A stretch of DNA of 64,000 bases from Rhizobium mesosinicum (GTDB taxonomy: Bacteria > Pseudomonadota > Alphaproteobacteria > Rhizobiales > Rhizobiaceae), in NCBI RefSeq assembly GCF_019511345.1, contig NZ_JAEUAK010000001.1:248001-312000 (forward strand). The letters run 5' to 3'. Shown one piece after another: positions 17,969-28,410 of the stretch. The translations under genes were made by a program, and so were the position numbers. Under the pieces are notes generated by a model. That model saw nothing but the letters and a program-made list of their open reading frames with translations, was not told the DNA's origin and did no database searches. The first letter of the stretch is position 1, and the number at the start of each line of letters is the position of its first letter.

Positions 17969-19255
17969 ATGGGCACCGTGACGGCAGCTGCGTACTCGCG
18001 CGAAAATTTCGGCCGATGGACTGTCGTCATACTTGGCTTCGTGACCCTTGCCTTCTCTTTCACGGTGCGTGGCTCCTTGTCTCTGGCGATGCCGAATTGG
18101 CAAGCCGAGTTCGACTGGTCGCGGAGTTCGATCTCTGGGATCGCCGCGACTGCTATGCTGGTAATGGCAGCTGTTGCCCCGTTCGCAGGGAACATCGCGG
18201 ACCGAAAGGGTCCAAAGGGACTGCTTACGTTCGGCCTGGCCGCGATTGGCTTTGGTATGATCCTCGTAATCCTCGCCGGACCGGGATCCCGCTCGTGGCT
18301 CTTGCCACTTGGTTTTGCTGGAATTGCGGCTTTCGGTTTCGGCTCGATCGCGCAACACGTTGTCGCCGCCGCGATCGCCCAGCGATTTGACCGGAACAGG
18401 GGTCTTGCAACTGGCGTAGGGACTGCGGGATCGACTGGCGGCCAACTGATGCTCATGCCCGTCCTGGCGGCGATGATGCAAGGCGGAGACTGGAGGTCGG
18501 CTTTTGTCCTCCTAGCCGTCGGCTGCTTCCTACTCATCCCCTTCACATTGGTGTTGCTTCGAGCTCCCGTCGATGCAGTTGGCGGCTCTGCCGAAAACCA
18601 CGGCGGCGAAAGCGCTCCGTTCGGCCAGAGCTTTGTAACCCTGGCGAAGAGCCCCGTCTTCCATGCGATCTTCTGGAGCTACACGGTGTGCGGTTTCACC
18701 ACGAGCGGTGTGATTGAGACGCACCTGATGCCGTACGCTTCGTTTTGTGGATTCGGCCCGGTTCCGAGCGCGACCGCCTACGGTGTGCTTTCCGGTTTGA
18801 ATCTTGTTGGCATGATCGCCGCAGGCTGGCTCTCTGACCGCATGCACCGACCGCTTCTGCTTGCCGTGATCTACTTTGTCAGGGCAGGCACCTTCGTGCT
18901 GCTGGGCTTCATCGGTGACAGCTATCCGTTGCTCATCCTTTTCTCGGTCCTGTTCGGGCTTTTCGACTATTCGACCGTTCCAGTCACCGCAAGCTACGTC
19001 GCCAGCCGGATGGGCGTGCGGGTATTAGGCCTCTCCATGGGCCTCCTTTCGGCGGGACACGCCGTCGGCGGTGCCGCCGGGGCTTGGGCTGGCGGTCTGA
19101 TCTTCGACTGGAACCAAGCTTACGGCATTGTCTGGCTTGTCTCCGCCCTCTCGTCCCTGGGGGCCGCTGCATTGGTCGTAAGCCTCAAGGATGGGAAGGA
19201 ACTGGATACCCGCGGCCGTCCCGATCCACATATATCTGAAAGGACTGTGCCGTGA
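17969..19255 (+). CDS. MFS transporter
   Basis: The 428-residue protein has about twelve membrane segments and the MFS loop motif GNIADRKGPKGLL between helices 2 and 3. It resembles oxalate/formate-antiporter-like or monocarboxylate MFS permeases (TVVILGFVTLAFSFTVRGSL at the start). It sits between the ArsR gene (53 nt upstream) and the nitronate monooxygenase-like gene, with which it overlaps by GTGA, so it probably moves the substrate or product of that enzyme. Confidence 0.85.
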   Translation: MGTVTAAAYSRENFGRWTVVILGFVTLAFSFTVRGSLSLAMPNWQAEFDWSRSSISGIAATAMLVMAAVAPFAGNIADRKGPKGLLTFGLAAIGFGMILVILAGPGSRSWLLPLGFAGIAAFGFGSIAQHVVAAAIAQRFDRNRGLATGVGTAGSTGGQLMLMPVLAAMMQGGDWRSAFVLLAVGCFLLIPFTLVLLRAPVDAVGGSAENHGGESAPFGQSFVTLAKSPVFHAIFWSYTVCGFTTSGVIETHLMPYASFCGFGPVPSATAYGVLSGLNLVGMIAAGWLSDRMHRPLLLAVIYFVRAGTFVLLGFIGDSYPLLILFSVLFGLFDYSTVPVTASYVASRMGVRVLGLSMGLLSAGHAVGGAAGAWAGGLIFDWNQAYGIVWLVSALSSLGAAALVVSLKDGKELDTRGRPDPHISERTVP

Positions 19256-20334
19256 ATTCATGGCCCAATAATCGAATCCTGGACCTTTTCGAAATTGAAT
19301 TGCCTGTCATTCAGGCACCAATGGCAGGTGCATCTGATCCCGAAATGGCTATCGCTGTATCCGAGGCAGGCGGCCTGGGATCTCTCCCGAGCGCGCAATA
19401 CTCAGTGCAGCAGCTCCGGGATGCGCTCACGTCCATTCGGGCGGCGACAAAGAAACCCATCAATCTGAATTTCTTTTCGCACACGATGCCGCCGCACGAT
19501 CCAGTGGCCCAGATGAGATGGCGAGCACTGTTAGCACCTTATTACGTGGAATTCGACCTCGATCCCGCTACCACACCGCCTACCGCAGGCCGATCACCGT
19601 TTGACGAAGCCTATTGCGCCGTCGTCGAGGAGTTCAAACCCGAGGTGGTCAGCTTTCACTTCGGGCTCCCGCATAAGTCCCTCCTCGACCGCGTGAGAGC
19701 TGTCGGTTCTAAGATTATCTCCTCCGCGACCACCGTCGCCGAAGCGCGATGGTTGGAAGAGCGCGATGTAGATGCGATTATCGCGATGGGTGCGGAGGCG
19801 GGAGGCCACAGAGGAAACTTTCTGAGCCACGACATGTCCACCCAAGTCGGCACGATGGCGCTCGTCCCGCAAATCGTTGACGCGGTCGGGGTTCCCGTCA
19901 TTGCCGCAGGCGGAATTGGCGACGGTCGCGGAATTGCCGCAGCATTCATGCTGGGTAGCGCCGCAGTCCAGGTTGGAACCGCCTATTTGTTCTGCCCCGA
20001 GGCCAAGATACCGCCAGTGCACTTGAGCGCGCTGAAATCGGCACGTGACGACAACACCGCAATCACAAACGTTTTCACGGGCAGACCGGCACGAGGAATC
20101 GTTAACCGCATCATGATGGAAATCGGACCGATGAACGACGCAGTTCCGGCCTTCCCAACCGCGGGAGGCGCGCTGGCTCCATTGCGCAGCCACTGCGAGC
20201 GGAGCTCAAATGGCGACTTCACCAACTTATGGGCAGGGCAGTCCGCGCATCTGGCCGGCCAACGTGCCGTCTCCGCTTCGGAGCTGACAGTCACGTTGGC
20301 AGCCTCTGCACTCAAGTTGCTGGTAGGCTCGTAA
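19252..20334 (+). CDS. Nitronate monooxygenase-like FMN oxidoreductase
   Basis: The 360-residue TIM-barrel protein has IQAPMAGASDPEMAIAVSEA near 20-39, the FMN/active-site motif MGAEAGGHRGNF near 180-191, and the phosphate-binding IAAGGIGDGRG near 214-224. This is the 2-nitropropane dioxygenase/NMO family, which oxidises alkyl nitronates; some members reduce other substrates. It starts with GTG overlapping the MFS stop, with AAAGGA 7 nt upstream. It is co-transcribed with the MFS gene. Confidence 0.88.
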   Translation: MNSWPNNRILDLFEIELPVIQAPMAGASDPEMAIAVSEAGGLGSLPSAQYSVQQLRDALTSIRAATKKPINLNFFSHTMPPHDPVAQMRWRALLAPYYVEFDLDPATTPPTAGRSPFDEAYCAVVEEFKPEVVSFHFGLPHKSLLDRVRAVGSKIISSATTVAEARWLEERDVDAIIAMGAEAGGHRGNFLSHDMSTQVGTMALVPQIVDAVGVPVIAAGGIGDGRGIAAAFMLGSAAVQVGTAYLFCPEAKIPPVHLSALKSARDDNTAITNVFTGRPARGIVNRIMMEIGPMNDAVPAFPTAGGALAPLRSHCERSSNGDFTNLWAGQSAHLAGQRAVSASELTVTLAASALKLLVGS

Positions 20335-20404
20335 GAAAAACACGACCAAACCGTTCGAAAGTCCGCGAGATGGCGCGCCACCTGTGTGCGCCGGAGGCAA
20401 ATCC

Positions 20405-21661
20405 ATGACAGTCTTTCTTTCCTTTCCCGCCTCTTCGAGACGTCGAAAAGGCACCCTGCCCTCGCCTATTCTGATTGCCGTTGCCGGAGCAGCTTCGCTC
20501 GCTGTCGCCATGGGAATTGGGCGCTTCGCTTTCACTCCCTTGATGCCGATGATGCTGCACGATGGCGTGTTGGATATCGGCGGAGGCAGTTCTCTGGCAA
20601 GTTCCAATTACCTTGGCTATCTTGCCGGTGCCATGCTGTGCATGGGTCTTCCCAAAGTGTGGTCGAGTACGACGCTGATCCGGTTGAGTCTGCTGGCAAC
20701 CATCCTGCTCACGCTTGCGATGGCCATCCCGCTGCAAGGCCTCTGGCTTGCATTCCGTTTTCTCGCAGGTGCCATCAGCGCAATCGCTTTCGTCTACACG
20801 GCGGGTTGGTCATTGACCGAACTATCACATCGCGAGGCTTCTCATCTTGGCGGGATCGTCTTTTCCGGCCCTGGGGCCGGCATCGCGTTGTCGGGTATTG
20901 TCGCGACGTCAATGATCGCCGCCGGCTGGACGTCGCAACTCGGCTGGGTGGGCTTCGCCCTGCTGGCGTTTGTTATCTCCGGTACGGTCTGGCCAGTGTT
21001 TTCGGTTCGCACCAGGGGACATGCACAGCCTGCGGTTCACCGAGAACCTGTCAAACAGCATCCCGCTGAAATGATGGTATTCGCGCTCGCCTACGGGCTT
21101 GCTGGCTTCGGCTATATTATCACGGCGACGTTTCTGCCTGTAATGGCCCACGAGGAACTGCCGCCATCCATTTGGCTGGACATGTTCTGGCCTATTTTCG
21201 GTCTCGCGGCTGTCGTCGGATGTTTCATCGCAACCCGCGTAGTCTCCCGTTTCGACCCGCGTCTACTTCTTGTCGGCGCGTACCTGCTTCAGGCCCTCGG
21301 GGTGATCCTTGTCCTCCCGTTTCAGACGGTAAGTGGATTTGCCATGAGCAGCCTGTTGGTCGGCCTACCTTTCACCGCGATCAATTTCTTTGCGATGAAG
21401 GAGGTTCAGCGCCTCAGACCTCATCACGTTGCCAGATTCATGGGAATGTTAACCGCGTTGTATAGCATCGGTCAGATTGCGGGACCTCCGATCGTGTCGC
21501 AATTCCTCAAGGCTACCTCGACACCGATAGAAGGATTTGATCTCGCGTTGACCGTTGCCGCGTGCGCGCTCGCATTGGGAGCGGCATTGTATGTGTTCAT
21601 GTTCTTCGCGTGGCCAATGGGGCCTAATGCTCCGGAATCCAAAACACCGCAAATCCCATAA
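20405..21661 (+). CDS. YbfB/YjiJ-family MFS permease
   Basis: The 418-residue protein has about twelve helices and the YbfB signature MGIGRFAFTPLMPMML at the first helix and SNYLGYLAGAMLC at the second. The function of this MFS branch is poorly known. I chose the ATG at 20405 because CGGAGG lies 8 nt upstream. It stands between the NMO-like gene (70 nt) and the three-haem cytochrome gene (84 nt), so it may belong to the second hydroxylase operon. Confidence 0.87.
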   Translation: MTVFLSFPASSRRRKGTLPSPILIAVAGAASLAVAMGIGRFAFTPLMPMMLHDGVLDIGGGSSLASSNYLGYLAGAMLCMGLPKVWSSTTLIRLSLLATILLTLAMAIPLQGLWLAFRFLAGAISAIAFVYTAGWSLTELSHREASHLGGIVFSGPGAGIALSGIVATSMIAAGWTSQLGWVGFALLAFVISGTVWPVFSVRTRGHAQPAVHREPVKQHPAEMMVFALAYGLAGFGYIITATFLPVMAHEELPPSIWLDMFWPIFGLAAVVGCFIATRVVSRFDPRLLLVGAYLLQALGVILVLPFQTVSGFAMSSLLVGLPFTAINFFAMKEVQRLRPHHVARFMGMLTALYSIGQIAGPPIVSQFLKATSTPIEGFDLALTVAACALALGAALYVFMFFAWPMGPNAPESKTPQIP

Positions 21662-21745
21662 ATGTCGAAAACGTAAAACGATCTGCCAACGCATCCAATA
21701 ACGCGCCCCCGATCGCGACTACGGTTCGTGCCATTGCAACTTCTT

Positions 21746-23044
21746 ATGGCGGGACACGTGCGGAAGCGAGTTTGGGCGTCAATTGGATTAGTAGCGGCGG
21801 CGGGATTGGTCAGCGCCGCCATCGCCTATAGTTGGGAACCGGCACTGCCGGAGATTGCGGAAGCGGGTCCTTTCGCGCCCGAGGCCATAGCGCGCGGCGA
21901 GATGCTCGCACGCGCTGGCTATTGCGGAACCTGCCACACCACTGATCCCACACGGCCGTTCGCTGGTGGGAGAGGCCTAGAAACCGGCTTTGGCACGATC
22001 TTCACGACGAACATCACACCGGACCGCGACACGGGAATCGGTGGCTGGTCCGAAGCCGCGTTCGACCGCGCCATGCGCGCAGGCGTCAGCCGCGACGGCT
22101 CACATCTCTTTCCGGCGTTCCCCTATGACCATTTTTCCGGGTTATCGGACGGCGACGTCAAAGCACTCTATGCCTACTTCATGACTCGCGCAGCGGTCAG
22201 CGCGAAAAACAAAGACGACACCATTCCGTTCCCGTTGAATATCCGCCTCCTTCAAGCAGGATGGAAGTTCCTTTTCTTCCACTCTCAGCGTGTGGACAGC
22301 GATGTCGCGGGCGGTATCGGTCGTGGACGCTATCTGGTTGAAACGCTCAGCCATTGCGGCGCATGCCATACGCCCCGTAACTCTCTCGGCGCGGAAAAAG
22401 CGGATGCGAAGTTTAGCGGGGCAAGTATCGACGGATGGTACGCGCCACCGCTGACATCTGCCAATCCGTCCCCCATCGCCTGGTCCGCGGAGGAATTGTA
22501 CGCATATCTGCGATCGGGCGGCACTCCGTACCATGGCAGCGCGGGCGGTCCGATGTCACCGGTCATCCACGGGCTCGACGCACTTCCGGACAGTGACATC
22601 GAAGCGATCGCCGAATACATTGGTTCGTTGAAACCTCAGCAAGCCAAGTCGCCGGAGGAAGCTGAACGGAACGCGCTCGAGCTTGATCGCAAAACGTCCA
22701 TCTCCACCATATCCTCAACAGGGGAGCGCCTGTACGCCACGGCTTGCGCGACGTGCCACTACAACGGTGCGGCTGGCGTCAACGTTGAGCGACCCGAACT
22801 GGGTCTGAATACAGCTGTCTTCGCTGACACTCCGGACAACCTCCTGCACGTCATCCTCGAGGGGATCAGCACCCAAGACGGTTTGAAGGGCGTGGCCATG
22901 CCCTCCTTCGCGAACGGTTTGAGCGATGCCGACATTGTTTCGATTGCCCAGTATCTCCGTTCCACCCGGACACCGCTGCCTCCTTGGCCGGACCTGGAAA
23001 CGAAGGTGAAAAACATCCGAGCCTCAGGTACCAAACATGACTAG
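21746..23044 (+). CDS. Three-haem cytochrome c subunit (alcohol dehydrogenase subunit II type)
   Basis: The 432-residue protein has an N-terminal hydrophobic signal/anchor ([19 protein letters not shown]) and three haem motifs: CGTCH, CGACH and CATCH. Three cytochrome c domains in a row are typical of the membrane-linked subunit that passes electrons from periplasmic dehydrogenases to ubiquinone or oxidase. The last codons overlap the next Fe-S gene by 8 bp. It is the first dedicated gene of hydroxylase cluster B, opposite in order to cluster A. Confidence 0.9.
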   Translation: MAGHVRKRVWASIGLVAAAGLVSAAIAYSWEPALPEIAEAGPFAPEAIARGEMLARAGYCGTCHTTDPTRPFAGGRGLETGFGTIFTTNITPDRDTGIGGWSEAAFDRAMRAGVSRDGSHLFPAFPYDHFSGLSDGDVKALYAYFMTRAAVSAKNKDDTIPFPLNIRLLQAGWKFLFFHSQRVDSDVAGGIGRGRYLVETLSHCGACHTPRNSLGAEKADAKFSGASIDGWYAPPLTSANPSPIAWSAEELYAYLRSGGTPYHGSAGGPMSPVIHGLDALPDSDIEAIAEYIGSLKPQQAKSPEEAERNALELDRKTSISTISSTGERLYATACATCHYNGAAGVNVERPELGLNTAVFADTPDNLLHVILEGISTQDGLKGVAMPSFANGLSDADIVSIAQYLRSTRTPLPPWPDLETKVKNIRASGTKHD

Positions 23045-23531
23045 CGACGACACCGTCAGCATATCTTTTGAAATCAACGGCAAGGACGTCGCGATCGACG
23101 TCGAAGGCGACACCCCGCTCCTGTGGGTCATCCGCGACGAAATCGGGCTGACCGGAACGAAATTTGGCTGCGGAATCGGAATGTGCGGCGCTTGCACAGT
23201 GCATGTGGGCGGACGTGCGGTCCGTTCCTGCGTTACGCCAGTCTCCGATGTCGAGGGTGCGTCGATCACAACGATCGAGGGATTGGGAATGGAACAGCCC
23301 CATCCCCTCCAGGTGGCCTGGAAGGAGCTGCAGGTGCCTCAATGCGGCTACTGCCAGTCGGGCCAGATTATGCAGGCGGCTACTCTCCTTGCGGACTTTC
23401 CCACGCCATCCGACGAAGACATCGATCGAGTGATGGCCGGAAACCTCTGTAGGTGCATGACGTACCCGCGGATCAGGGAGGCGATCAAAAGCGCCTCCGA
23501 GCTCGCCAAACAGGGTGGTTCAAATGGCTAG
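23037..23531 (+). CDS. (2Fe-2S) subunit of isoquinoline 1-oxidoreductase-type hydroxylase (cluster B)
   Basis: The 164-residue protein is IorA-like: [12 protein letters not shown] for the plant-type cluster, CGYCQSGQI and [16 protein letters not shown] for the second. It overlaps the cytochrome gene by 8 bp and the Mo subunit by 8 bp, which indicates tight co-translation. It shares the pattern TPLLW[16 protein letters not shown] with the cluster A subunit, so the two are clear paralogues. Confidence 0.92.
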   Translation: MTSDDTVSISFEINGKDVAIDVEGDTPLLWVIRDEIGLTGTKFGCGIGMCGACTVHVGGRAVRSCVTPVSDVEGASITTIEGLGMEQPHPLQVAWKELQVPQCGYCQSGQIMQAATLLADFPTPSDEDIDRVMAGNLCRCMTYPRIREAIKSASELAKQGGSNG

Positions 23532-25812
23532 ACTCGGCGATCGGTCACCGTCCACGATATTACGGAGACGGTCGTTTCTTATTGGCTCCGCCGGCGCGGC
23601 GCTTGCCTTCGCGTTCGGCGACGTCGCCGACGCCTCGCAGGTGTTTCCGCCTTCGAAGCACGATACCGGCGATACATCGTTTGCTCCGACGATGTGGTAT
23701 TCGATCGATCCTGACGGGATCGTGACCATCAACATCATTCGCGCCGAAATGGGGCAGCATGTGGGAACGTCTCTAGCCCGGATTTTGGCAGACGAACTCG
23801 AAGTCGACTGGACAAACGTCCGGATCAACCACGTCGACACAGATCCCAAGTGGGGGCTGATGGTGACCGGGGGAAGCTGGTCGGTTTTCCAGACCTACCC
23901 CATCTTCAGCAAAGCGGGGGCCGCAGGCAGACTCGCCCTGATCGAGCGCGGAGCCGAATTGCTCTCCGTTCCGGTGGATACCTGTGTCGCTCGGGACGGG
24001 GCCGTCGCGAGCGGCGTCAGATGGATCACGTACGGCGAGATCGTTAAGGCCGGAATCAATCGAAGCTTCACACCGGAGCAATTGGATGCGTTGCCAATAA
24101 AGGCACCGGCCAAAAGACGTCTTATCGGGAGAAAGGTTGACGCGCTCGACATCCCCCAAAAAATCGATGGTACGGCGCGCTACGGCATAGACGCCCACAA
24201 AGACGGAATGGTTTACGCCCGTCCGATCTTGCCCCCTACTCGTTATGGCTCGAAGGTTATCGCTGTCGACGATTCCGCCGCGCGAAACATCAAGGGCTAC
24301 CTCTCGGCGGTTATTCTCAACGATCCTTCCGATACGGTGCCAGGCTGGGTGATGGCCATCGCCAAAACCTATCCTGCGGCGATTAAGGCTGCGGACGCGA
24401 TCGTCGTACAGTGGGAATCCGGTCCGACTGCGTCGATTTCCGAAGCAGACCTCCAAAATCGGTCGCGCGAGTTGATCGCCGATCCTTCGACGGGATCAAT
24501 TCTCGATACGGGCGATACCGATACCGAAGCGGTCTTTAAGACAGCGTCGAGGACGTTTGAGCAAACCTATACCAATGCTACCGCCCTTCACTTCCAGCTC
24601 GAGCCGACGAACGCTCTTGCGTTCGAGGAAAACGGAACCTTCGAGATCCACACGGGAAACCAATGGCAGACATTGATCCTTCCCACGCTTGCGATCGCTC
24701 TTGGCAGGTCTGAGCCGTCGATCGTGATGCGGAGTTACATGCTCGGCGGAGGGTTCGGACGTCGCTTGAACGGAGACTACGCCGTTCCGGCCGCCCTGGC
24801 CGCCAAGGCGTTGGGTAAACCCGTGAAGATGATCCTGACTCGTGAAGACGAATGTAGATTCGACTCCGCGCGATCGCCCGCGGTGCAGACACTGCGCATG
24901 GCTTTTTCCGCGGAAGGCGAAGTCATCGCCATGGAGCATCACGCCGCCGCCGGCTGGCCAACGGAGGTGCTGGCCCCCTCGTTCATGCCGATGGGCGGCA
25001 ACGGAGTTCCCTACGATCCGTTCTCGATCAATGGCGCAGATCATTGGTACGAGGTCGGTGCTCAGAAGGTTCGTGCCATTTCCAACGACCTCGCGAAGAA
25101 AACCTTCCGTCCCGGCTGGCTCCGATCGGTCGGCCCCGGGTGGACAAATTGGGCCTTGGAGAGCTTCATGGACGAAGCCGCCCACGAGGTCGGCAAGGAT
25201 CCTGTCGAGTTTCGACTTTCGCTTCTAAAGGCGGCAGGTCGAAACGCGGGCGTCGCTCCGAACAGCGTCGGAGGCGCGGCTCGCCAACATCACGTCGTGG
25301 AAACCGCGGCCGCACGTGCTGGGTGGGGAGAAAAGCTTCCCGCCAACCACGGCCTGGGAATCGCCACCAGTTTCGGTCAGGAGCGCGAAATGCCGACCTG
25401 GGTAGCTTGCGTCGCCCATGTCGAGGTTGACCGCACCACGGGCGAGGTGCGGGTTCACAAACTCACCTCTGTCGTCGACGCCGGGACGATCGTCGATCCC
25501 GGCGGAGCAATGGCCCAGGTCGAAGGAGCAACGCTCTGGGGTCTGAGCCTTGCGCTGTTTGAGGGAACTCAGTTCGTGAACGGACAGGTCGAGGACCGAA
25601 ATCTGGACACGTACACGCCTCTGCGCATCGGCGGGGTCCCAAAGCTAGATGTCACGTTTGTCGAGACTTCCGAGCCCCCAACGGGTCTTGGCGAACCTCC
25701 TACCACGGTGGTCGGCCCAGCGATCGCGAATGCGATCTTCGCTGCCGTTGGCATTCGGTTGCGTCACATCCCAATTCGGCCCGACGCGGTCTTAAACGCC
25801 TTGTCGTCTTAA
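23524..25812 (+). CDS. Molybdopterin-binding subunit of isoquinoline 1-oxidoreductase-type hydroxylase (cluster B)
   Basis: The 762-residue protein has a Tat signal ([17 protein letters not shown]). It is IorB-like, with [34 protein letters not shown], and the C-terminal catalytic-Glu region [19 protein letters not shown]. It is a periplasmic Mo hydroxylase of unknown substrate. I chose the ATG at 23524, which overlaps the Fe-S gene; a GTG at 23515 is an alternative. Together with its Fe-S and three-haem partners it forms a self-contained electron chain. Confidence 0.9.
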   Translation: MARLGDRSPSTILRRRSFLIGSAGAALAFAFGDVADASQVFPPSKHDTGDTSFAPTMWYSIDPDGIVTINIIRAEMGQHVGTSLARILADELEVDWTNVRINHVDTDPKWGLMVTGGSWSVFQTYPIFSKAGAAGRLALIERGAELLSVPVDTCVARDGAVASGVRWITYGEIVKAGINRSFTPEQLDALPIKAPAKRRLIGRKVDALDIPQKIDGTARYGIDAHKDGMVYARPILPPTRYGSKVIAVDDSAARNIKGYLSAVILNDPSDTVPGWVMAIAKTYPAAIKAADAIVVQWESGPTASISEADLQNRSRELIADPSTGSILDTGDTDTEAVFKTASRTFEQTYTNATALHFQLEPTNALAFEENGTFEIHTGNQWQTLILPTLAIALGRSEPSIVMRSYMLGGGFGRRLNGDYAVPAALAAKALGKPVKMILTREDECRFDSARSPAVQTLRMAFSAEGEVIAMEHHAAAGWPTEVLAPSFMPMGGNGVPYDPFSINGADHWYEVGAQKVRAISNDLAKKTFRPGWLRSVGPGWTNWALESFMDEAAHEVGKDPVEFRLSLLKAAGRNAGVAPNSVGGAARQHHVVETAAARAGWGEKLPANHGLGIATSFGQEREMPTWVACVAHVEVDRTTGEVRVHKLTSVVDAGTIVDPGGAMAQVEGATLWGLSLALFEGTQFVNGQVEDRNLDTYTPLRIGGVPKLDVTFVETSEPPTGLGEPPTTVVGPAIANAIFAAVGIRLRHIPIRPDAVLNALSS

Positions 25813-25838
25813 TTAATCAAAAATCGAAGGAAACGATT

Positions 25839-26297
25839 ATGACCCTATTGCTTTCACTGCTGATCGGCGTTGTCGCGGGATTGCGCGCCATGACCGCGCC
25901 CGCCGCCGTTGCATGGGCTGCTTCGCTTGGCGTAATCGACGTATCCAACACACCTCTCGCGTTCATGGGCTATCAGTGGACGCCATGGATCTTCACGGTG
26001 CTGGCAATCGTCGAACTGGTCACGGACCAACTGCCCAGCACCCCGTCTCGAAAAGTCCCGGTCCAGTTCGGGACGCGTCTCGTGATCGGTGCTCTGACCG
26101 GAGCGACGATTGGAGCTGCTGCGAATGATCTGTTGGTCGCACTCGTGGCAGGTGTCATCGGTGCGCTGGTAGGTACACTGGGTGGTGCCGCTGCCAGAGG
26201 TAAGCTTGCGGCATCTTTCGGCAAGGACAGGCCCGCGGCGATTATCGAAGATGCCGTTGCGATTATCGGCGCAATTCTGATCATGGCGGCCGCGTGA
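25839..26297 (+). CDS. DUF4126 family membrane protein
   Basis: The 152-residue protein has about four hydrophobic segments and reads MTLLLSLLIGVVAGLRAMTA, then ELVTDQLPSTPSRKVPVQFG, a pattern of the DUF4126 family of unknown function. Such genes often accompany disulfide reductases. Here the TGA shares its A with the ATG of the downstream reductase (TGATG), so they are coupled. It starts 26 nt after the Mo subunit and is probably on the same transcript. Confidence 0.8.
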   Translation: MTLLLSLLIGVVAGLRAMTAPAAVAWAASLGVIDVSNTPLAFMGYQWTPWIFTVLAIVELVTDQLPSTPSRKVPVQFGTRLVIGALTGATIGAAANDLLVALVAGVIGALVGTLGGAAARGKLAASFGKDRPAAIIEDAVAIIGAILIMAAA

Positions 26298-27673
26298 TGC
26301 GGACCTTTGACGCGATCTTCGTCGGAGCGGGCCAGGCAGGCCCCTTCCTCGCGGCCCGTATGGCTGCCGAGGGGCAAAAAGTAGCGCTAATCGAGCGAAA
26401 GTATCTTGGCGGGACATGCGTGAACGCAGGCTGCATGCCAACCAAGACGATGGTTGCAAGCGCACGGGCCGCTTTTGTCGCCCGATCTGGTGACCGGTAT
26501 GGTGTGAGGATTGGCGGCTCCATCTCGGTCGACATGGAAACCGTTCGCAGCCGTGCACATGCGGTGACCATGAATTCACGGAACGGGCTAAGAGACTGGT
26601 TCGCCGGCTTGGAAAACATGACTGTCATTTCCGGCCATGCCACCTTCGTGGACAGCCGGACTGTCTCGGTCAACGGCGAAGAACTGCACGCGTCACGCAT
26701 CTTCATAAATGTCGGTGCGCGGCCGACAGTGCCTGCAATGCCGGGTATTGAGGATATCGATTATCTCACCAGCACTACCATCTTGCAGCTCGATTCCGTC
26801 CCTGCCCGTCTTGCTATCATCGGCGGCAGCTATATCGGTCTCGAGTTCGCGCAGATGTTCCGGCGCTTCGGCTCGGAAGTGACGGTAATCGAGAAGGGCC
26901 CGAGACTCGCCCCCCGAGAGGACGAGGACGTCTCCGCCGCTATCGCGGACATTCTGACCGATGAGGGGATTGAAGTTCACACGAACGCTAACACCATCTC
27001 CTTTGCGCGGGACCCGAGCGCGATATCGGTGCGGTTTGGCGACCCAGCCATCGCCATTTCCGTTACTCATGTCCTTGTCGCTACCGGTCGAAAGCCGAAT
27101 ACTGATGACCTCGGATTGGACAAAGCGGGCGTCAAGGTAGATTCCCGTGGGATAATCCCGGTAGATGACGAACTGCGTACCAACGTGGACGGCATTTGGG
27201 CCCTCGGTGACTGCAATGGCCGGGGCGCGTTCACCCACACCTCGTACAATGATTTCGAGATTGTTGCGGCCAATCTCCTAGATGGCCAGAAGCGTAAAGT
27301 GAGTGACCGGATCCCGGCATATGCTCTGTATATCGATCCGCCGCTCGGCAGGGTGGGTATGACGGAGAGCCAGGCTCGGCAAGCAGGCTACTCGATCCTG
27401 GTTTCGAAAAGGCCTATGGCCCGCGTCGGTCGAGCCAATGAACGTGGCGAAACGAATGGGTTTATGAAGGTTATTGCCGACGCTGATACTCAGCAAATCT
27501 TGGGGGCGGCGATCCTTGGTATAGAGGGCGATGAGGCCATCCACGGTTTCATCGACGCAATGCACGCCAAGGTCCCCTATCCGGTCCTGAAGTGGGCGGT
27601 ACCCATCCACCCAACCGTATCTGAACTCATCCCTACGCTCCTTGGTGACCTTAAAGCGTTGGCACATAAGTAA
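26297..27673 (+). CDS. FAD-dependent disulfide oxidoreductase (mercuric reductase-like)
   Basis: The 458-residue protein has the FAD motif FVGAGQAGPFLAARMAAEG, the redox disulfide GGTCVNAGCMPTKTMV (about 40-55), an NAD(P) motif IIGGSYIGLEFAQMFRRFGS, and a dimerisation domain containing HPTVSELIPTLL. It is class I flavin disulfide reductase; no N-terminal metal-binding domain or C-terminal Cys pair of true MerA is present. The substrate is unknown. I preferred the ATG at 26297 over the GTG at 26294. Confidence 0.9.
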   Translation: MRTFDAIFVGAGQAGPFLAARMAAEGQKVALIERKYLGGTCVNAGCMPTKTMVASARAAFVARSGDRYGVRIGGSISVDMETVRSRAHAVTMNSRNGLRDWFAGLENMTVISGHATFVDSRTVSVNGEELHASRIFINVGARPTVPAMPGIEDIDYLTSTTILQLDSVPARLAIIGGSYIGLEFAQMFRRFGSEVTVIEKGPRLAPREDEDVSAAIADILTDEGIEVHTNANTISFARDPSAISVRFGDPAIAISVTHVLVATGRKPNTDDLGLDKAGVKVDSRGIIPVDDELRTNVDGIWALGDCNGRGAFTHTSYNDFEIVAANLLDGQKRKVSDRIPAYALYIDPPLGRVGMTESQARQAGYSILVSKRPMARVGRANERGETNGFMKVIADADTQQILGAAILGIEGDEAIHGFIDAMHAKVPYPVLKWAVPIHPTVSELIPTLLGDLKALAHK

Positions 27674-27685
27674 GGGGCACGGAGG

Positions 27686-28312
27686 ATGCTGGCACGCAAA
27701 GACTGGGAAACCTCCTCCGAGGAGGCTCTCGATTTTATCGAGGACGATCCATGGGCGTTGGTGATCAGCAACGCACGTGAGGTTCCTCTCGTCACCGCGA
27801 CACCGATATTGCTGGATCGAGGTCGAGGCGAGATGGGAACCCTTGTCGGACACATCGCCCGTGCCAATCCCCAGGCGGACATCCTTCGCAACGGTGGGCG
27901 CGTGCTGACACTTTTCCAAGGGCCACGGACGTACGTTAGTCCGAGCTGGTATCCTGGCCGTAACATGGCTCCGACCATGTACTATGTAATCGTCGAGGTT
28001 GAGGGTGTTGTGACGCTACAGGACCCGGACACGATGAGAAAGTGGGTTGAGCGCCTTACCCATCGCTACGAGACGCACAATCCCGATGCCTGGTCAATGC
28101 ATGAACTGTCCGAAGATGGCATCGCACGGCGAATGAAGGCAATCGTGGGCTTTGATATCGAAATCAGGGCGATCCGGGGTAAAGTCAAAGTCGGCCAGGA
28201 CGAGCCGAGGCTAGACGCGCTTGCTGTTGCGTCGAAGCTCGCAGGCTCGGAGAACGCTGCCGATGTGCGTCTCGCGGAGCTGATCAAACGAAAGAAACCG
28301 CAATCCGGGTGA
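27686..28312 (+). CDS. PaiB-family FMN-binding protein
   Basis: The 208-residue protein has the PaiB pattern: FIEDDPWALVISN, VTATPILLDR, GTLVGHIARANPQ, LFQGPRTYVSPSWYPGR and a C-terminal GFDIEIRAIRGKVKVGQ. PaiB-type proteins adopt a flavin reductase split-barrel fold and are annotated as negative regulators. It lies 12 nt behind the disulfide reductase and is probably the last gene of the rightward run that starts at 20.4 or 21.7 kb. Confidence 0.87.
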   Translation: MLARKDWETSSEEALDFIEDDPWALVISNAREVPLVTATPILLDRGRGEMGTLVGHIARANPQADILRNGGRVLTLFQGPRTYVSPSWYPGRNMAPTMYYVIVEVEGVVTLQDPDTMRKWVERLTHRYETHNPDAWSMHELSEDGIARRMKAIVGFDIEIRAIRGKVKVGQDEPRLDALAVASKLAGSENAADVRLAELIKRKKPQSG

Positions 28313-28410
28313 GGCGTTATCCGCCTAAGCTGCGGCAGGGCAGAAGGCGAAAGCAGGTATCGATGCAGGCTTAGCGGTACAAGAAGGCTGAAGCAGGCCA
28401 TCTGAGACAT

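Noticed and set aside
26297-27673. True mercuric reductase
   Set aside because: No N-terminal heavy-metal domain, no C-terminal Cys pair and no mer genes nearby.
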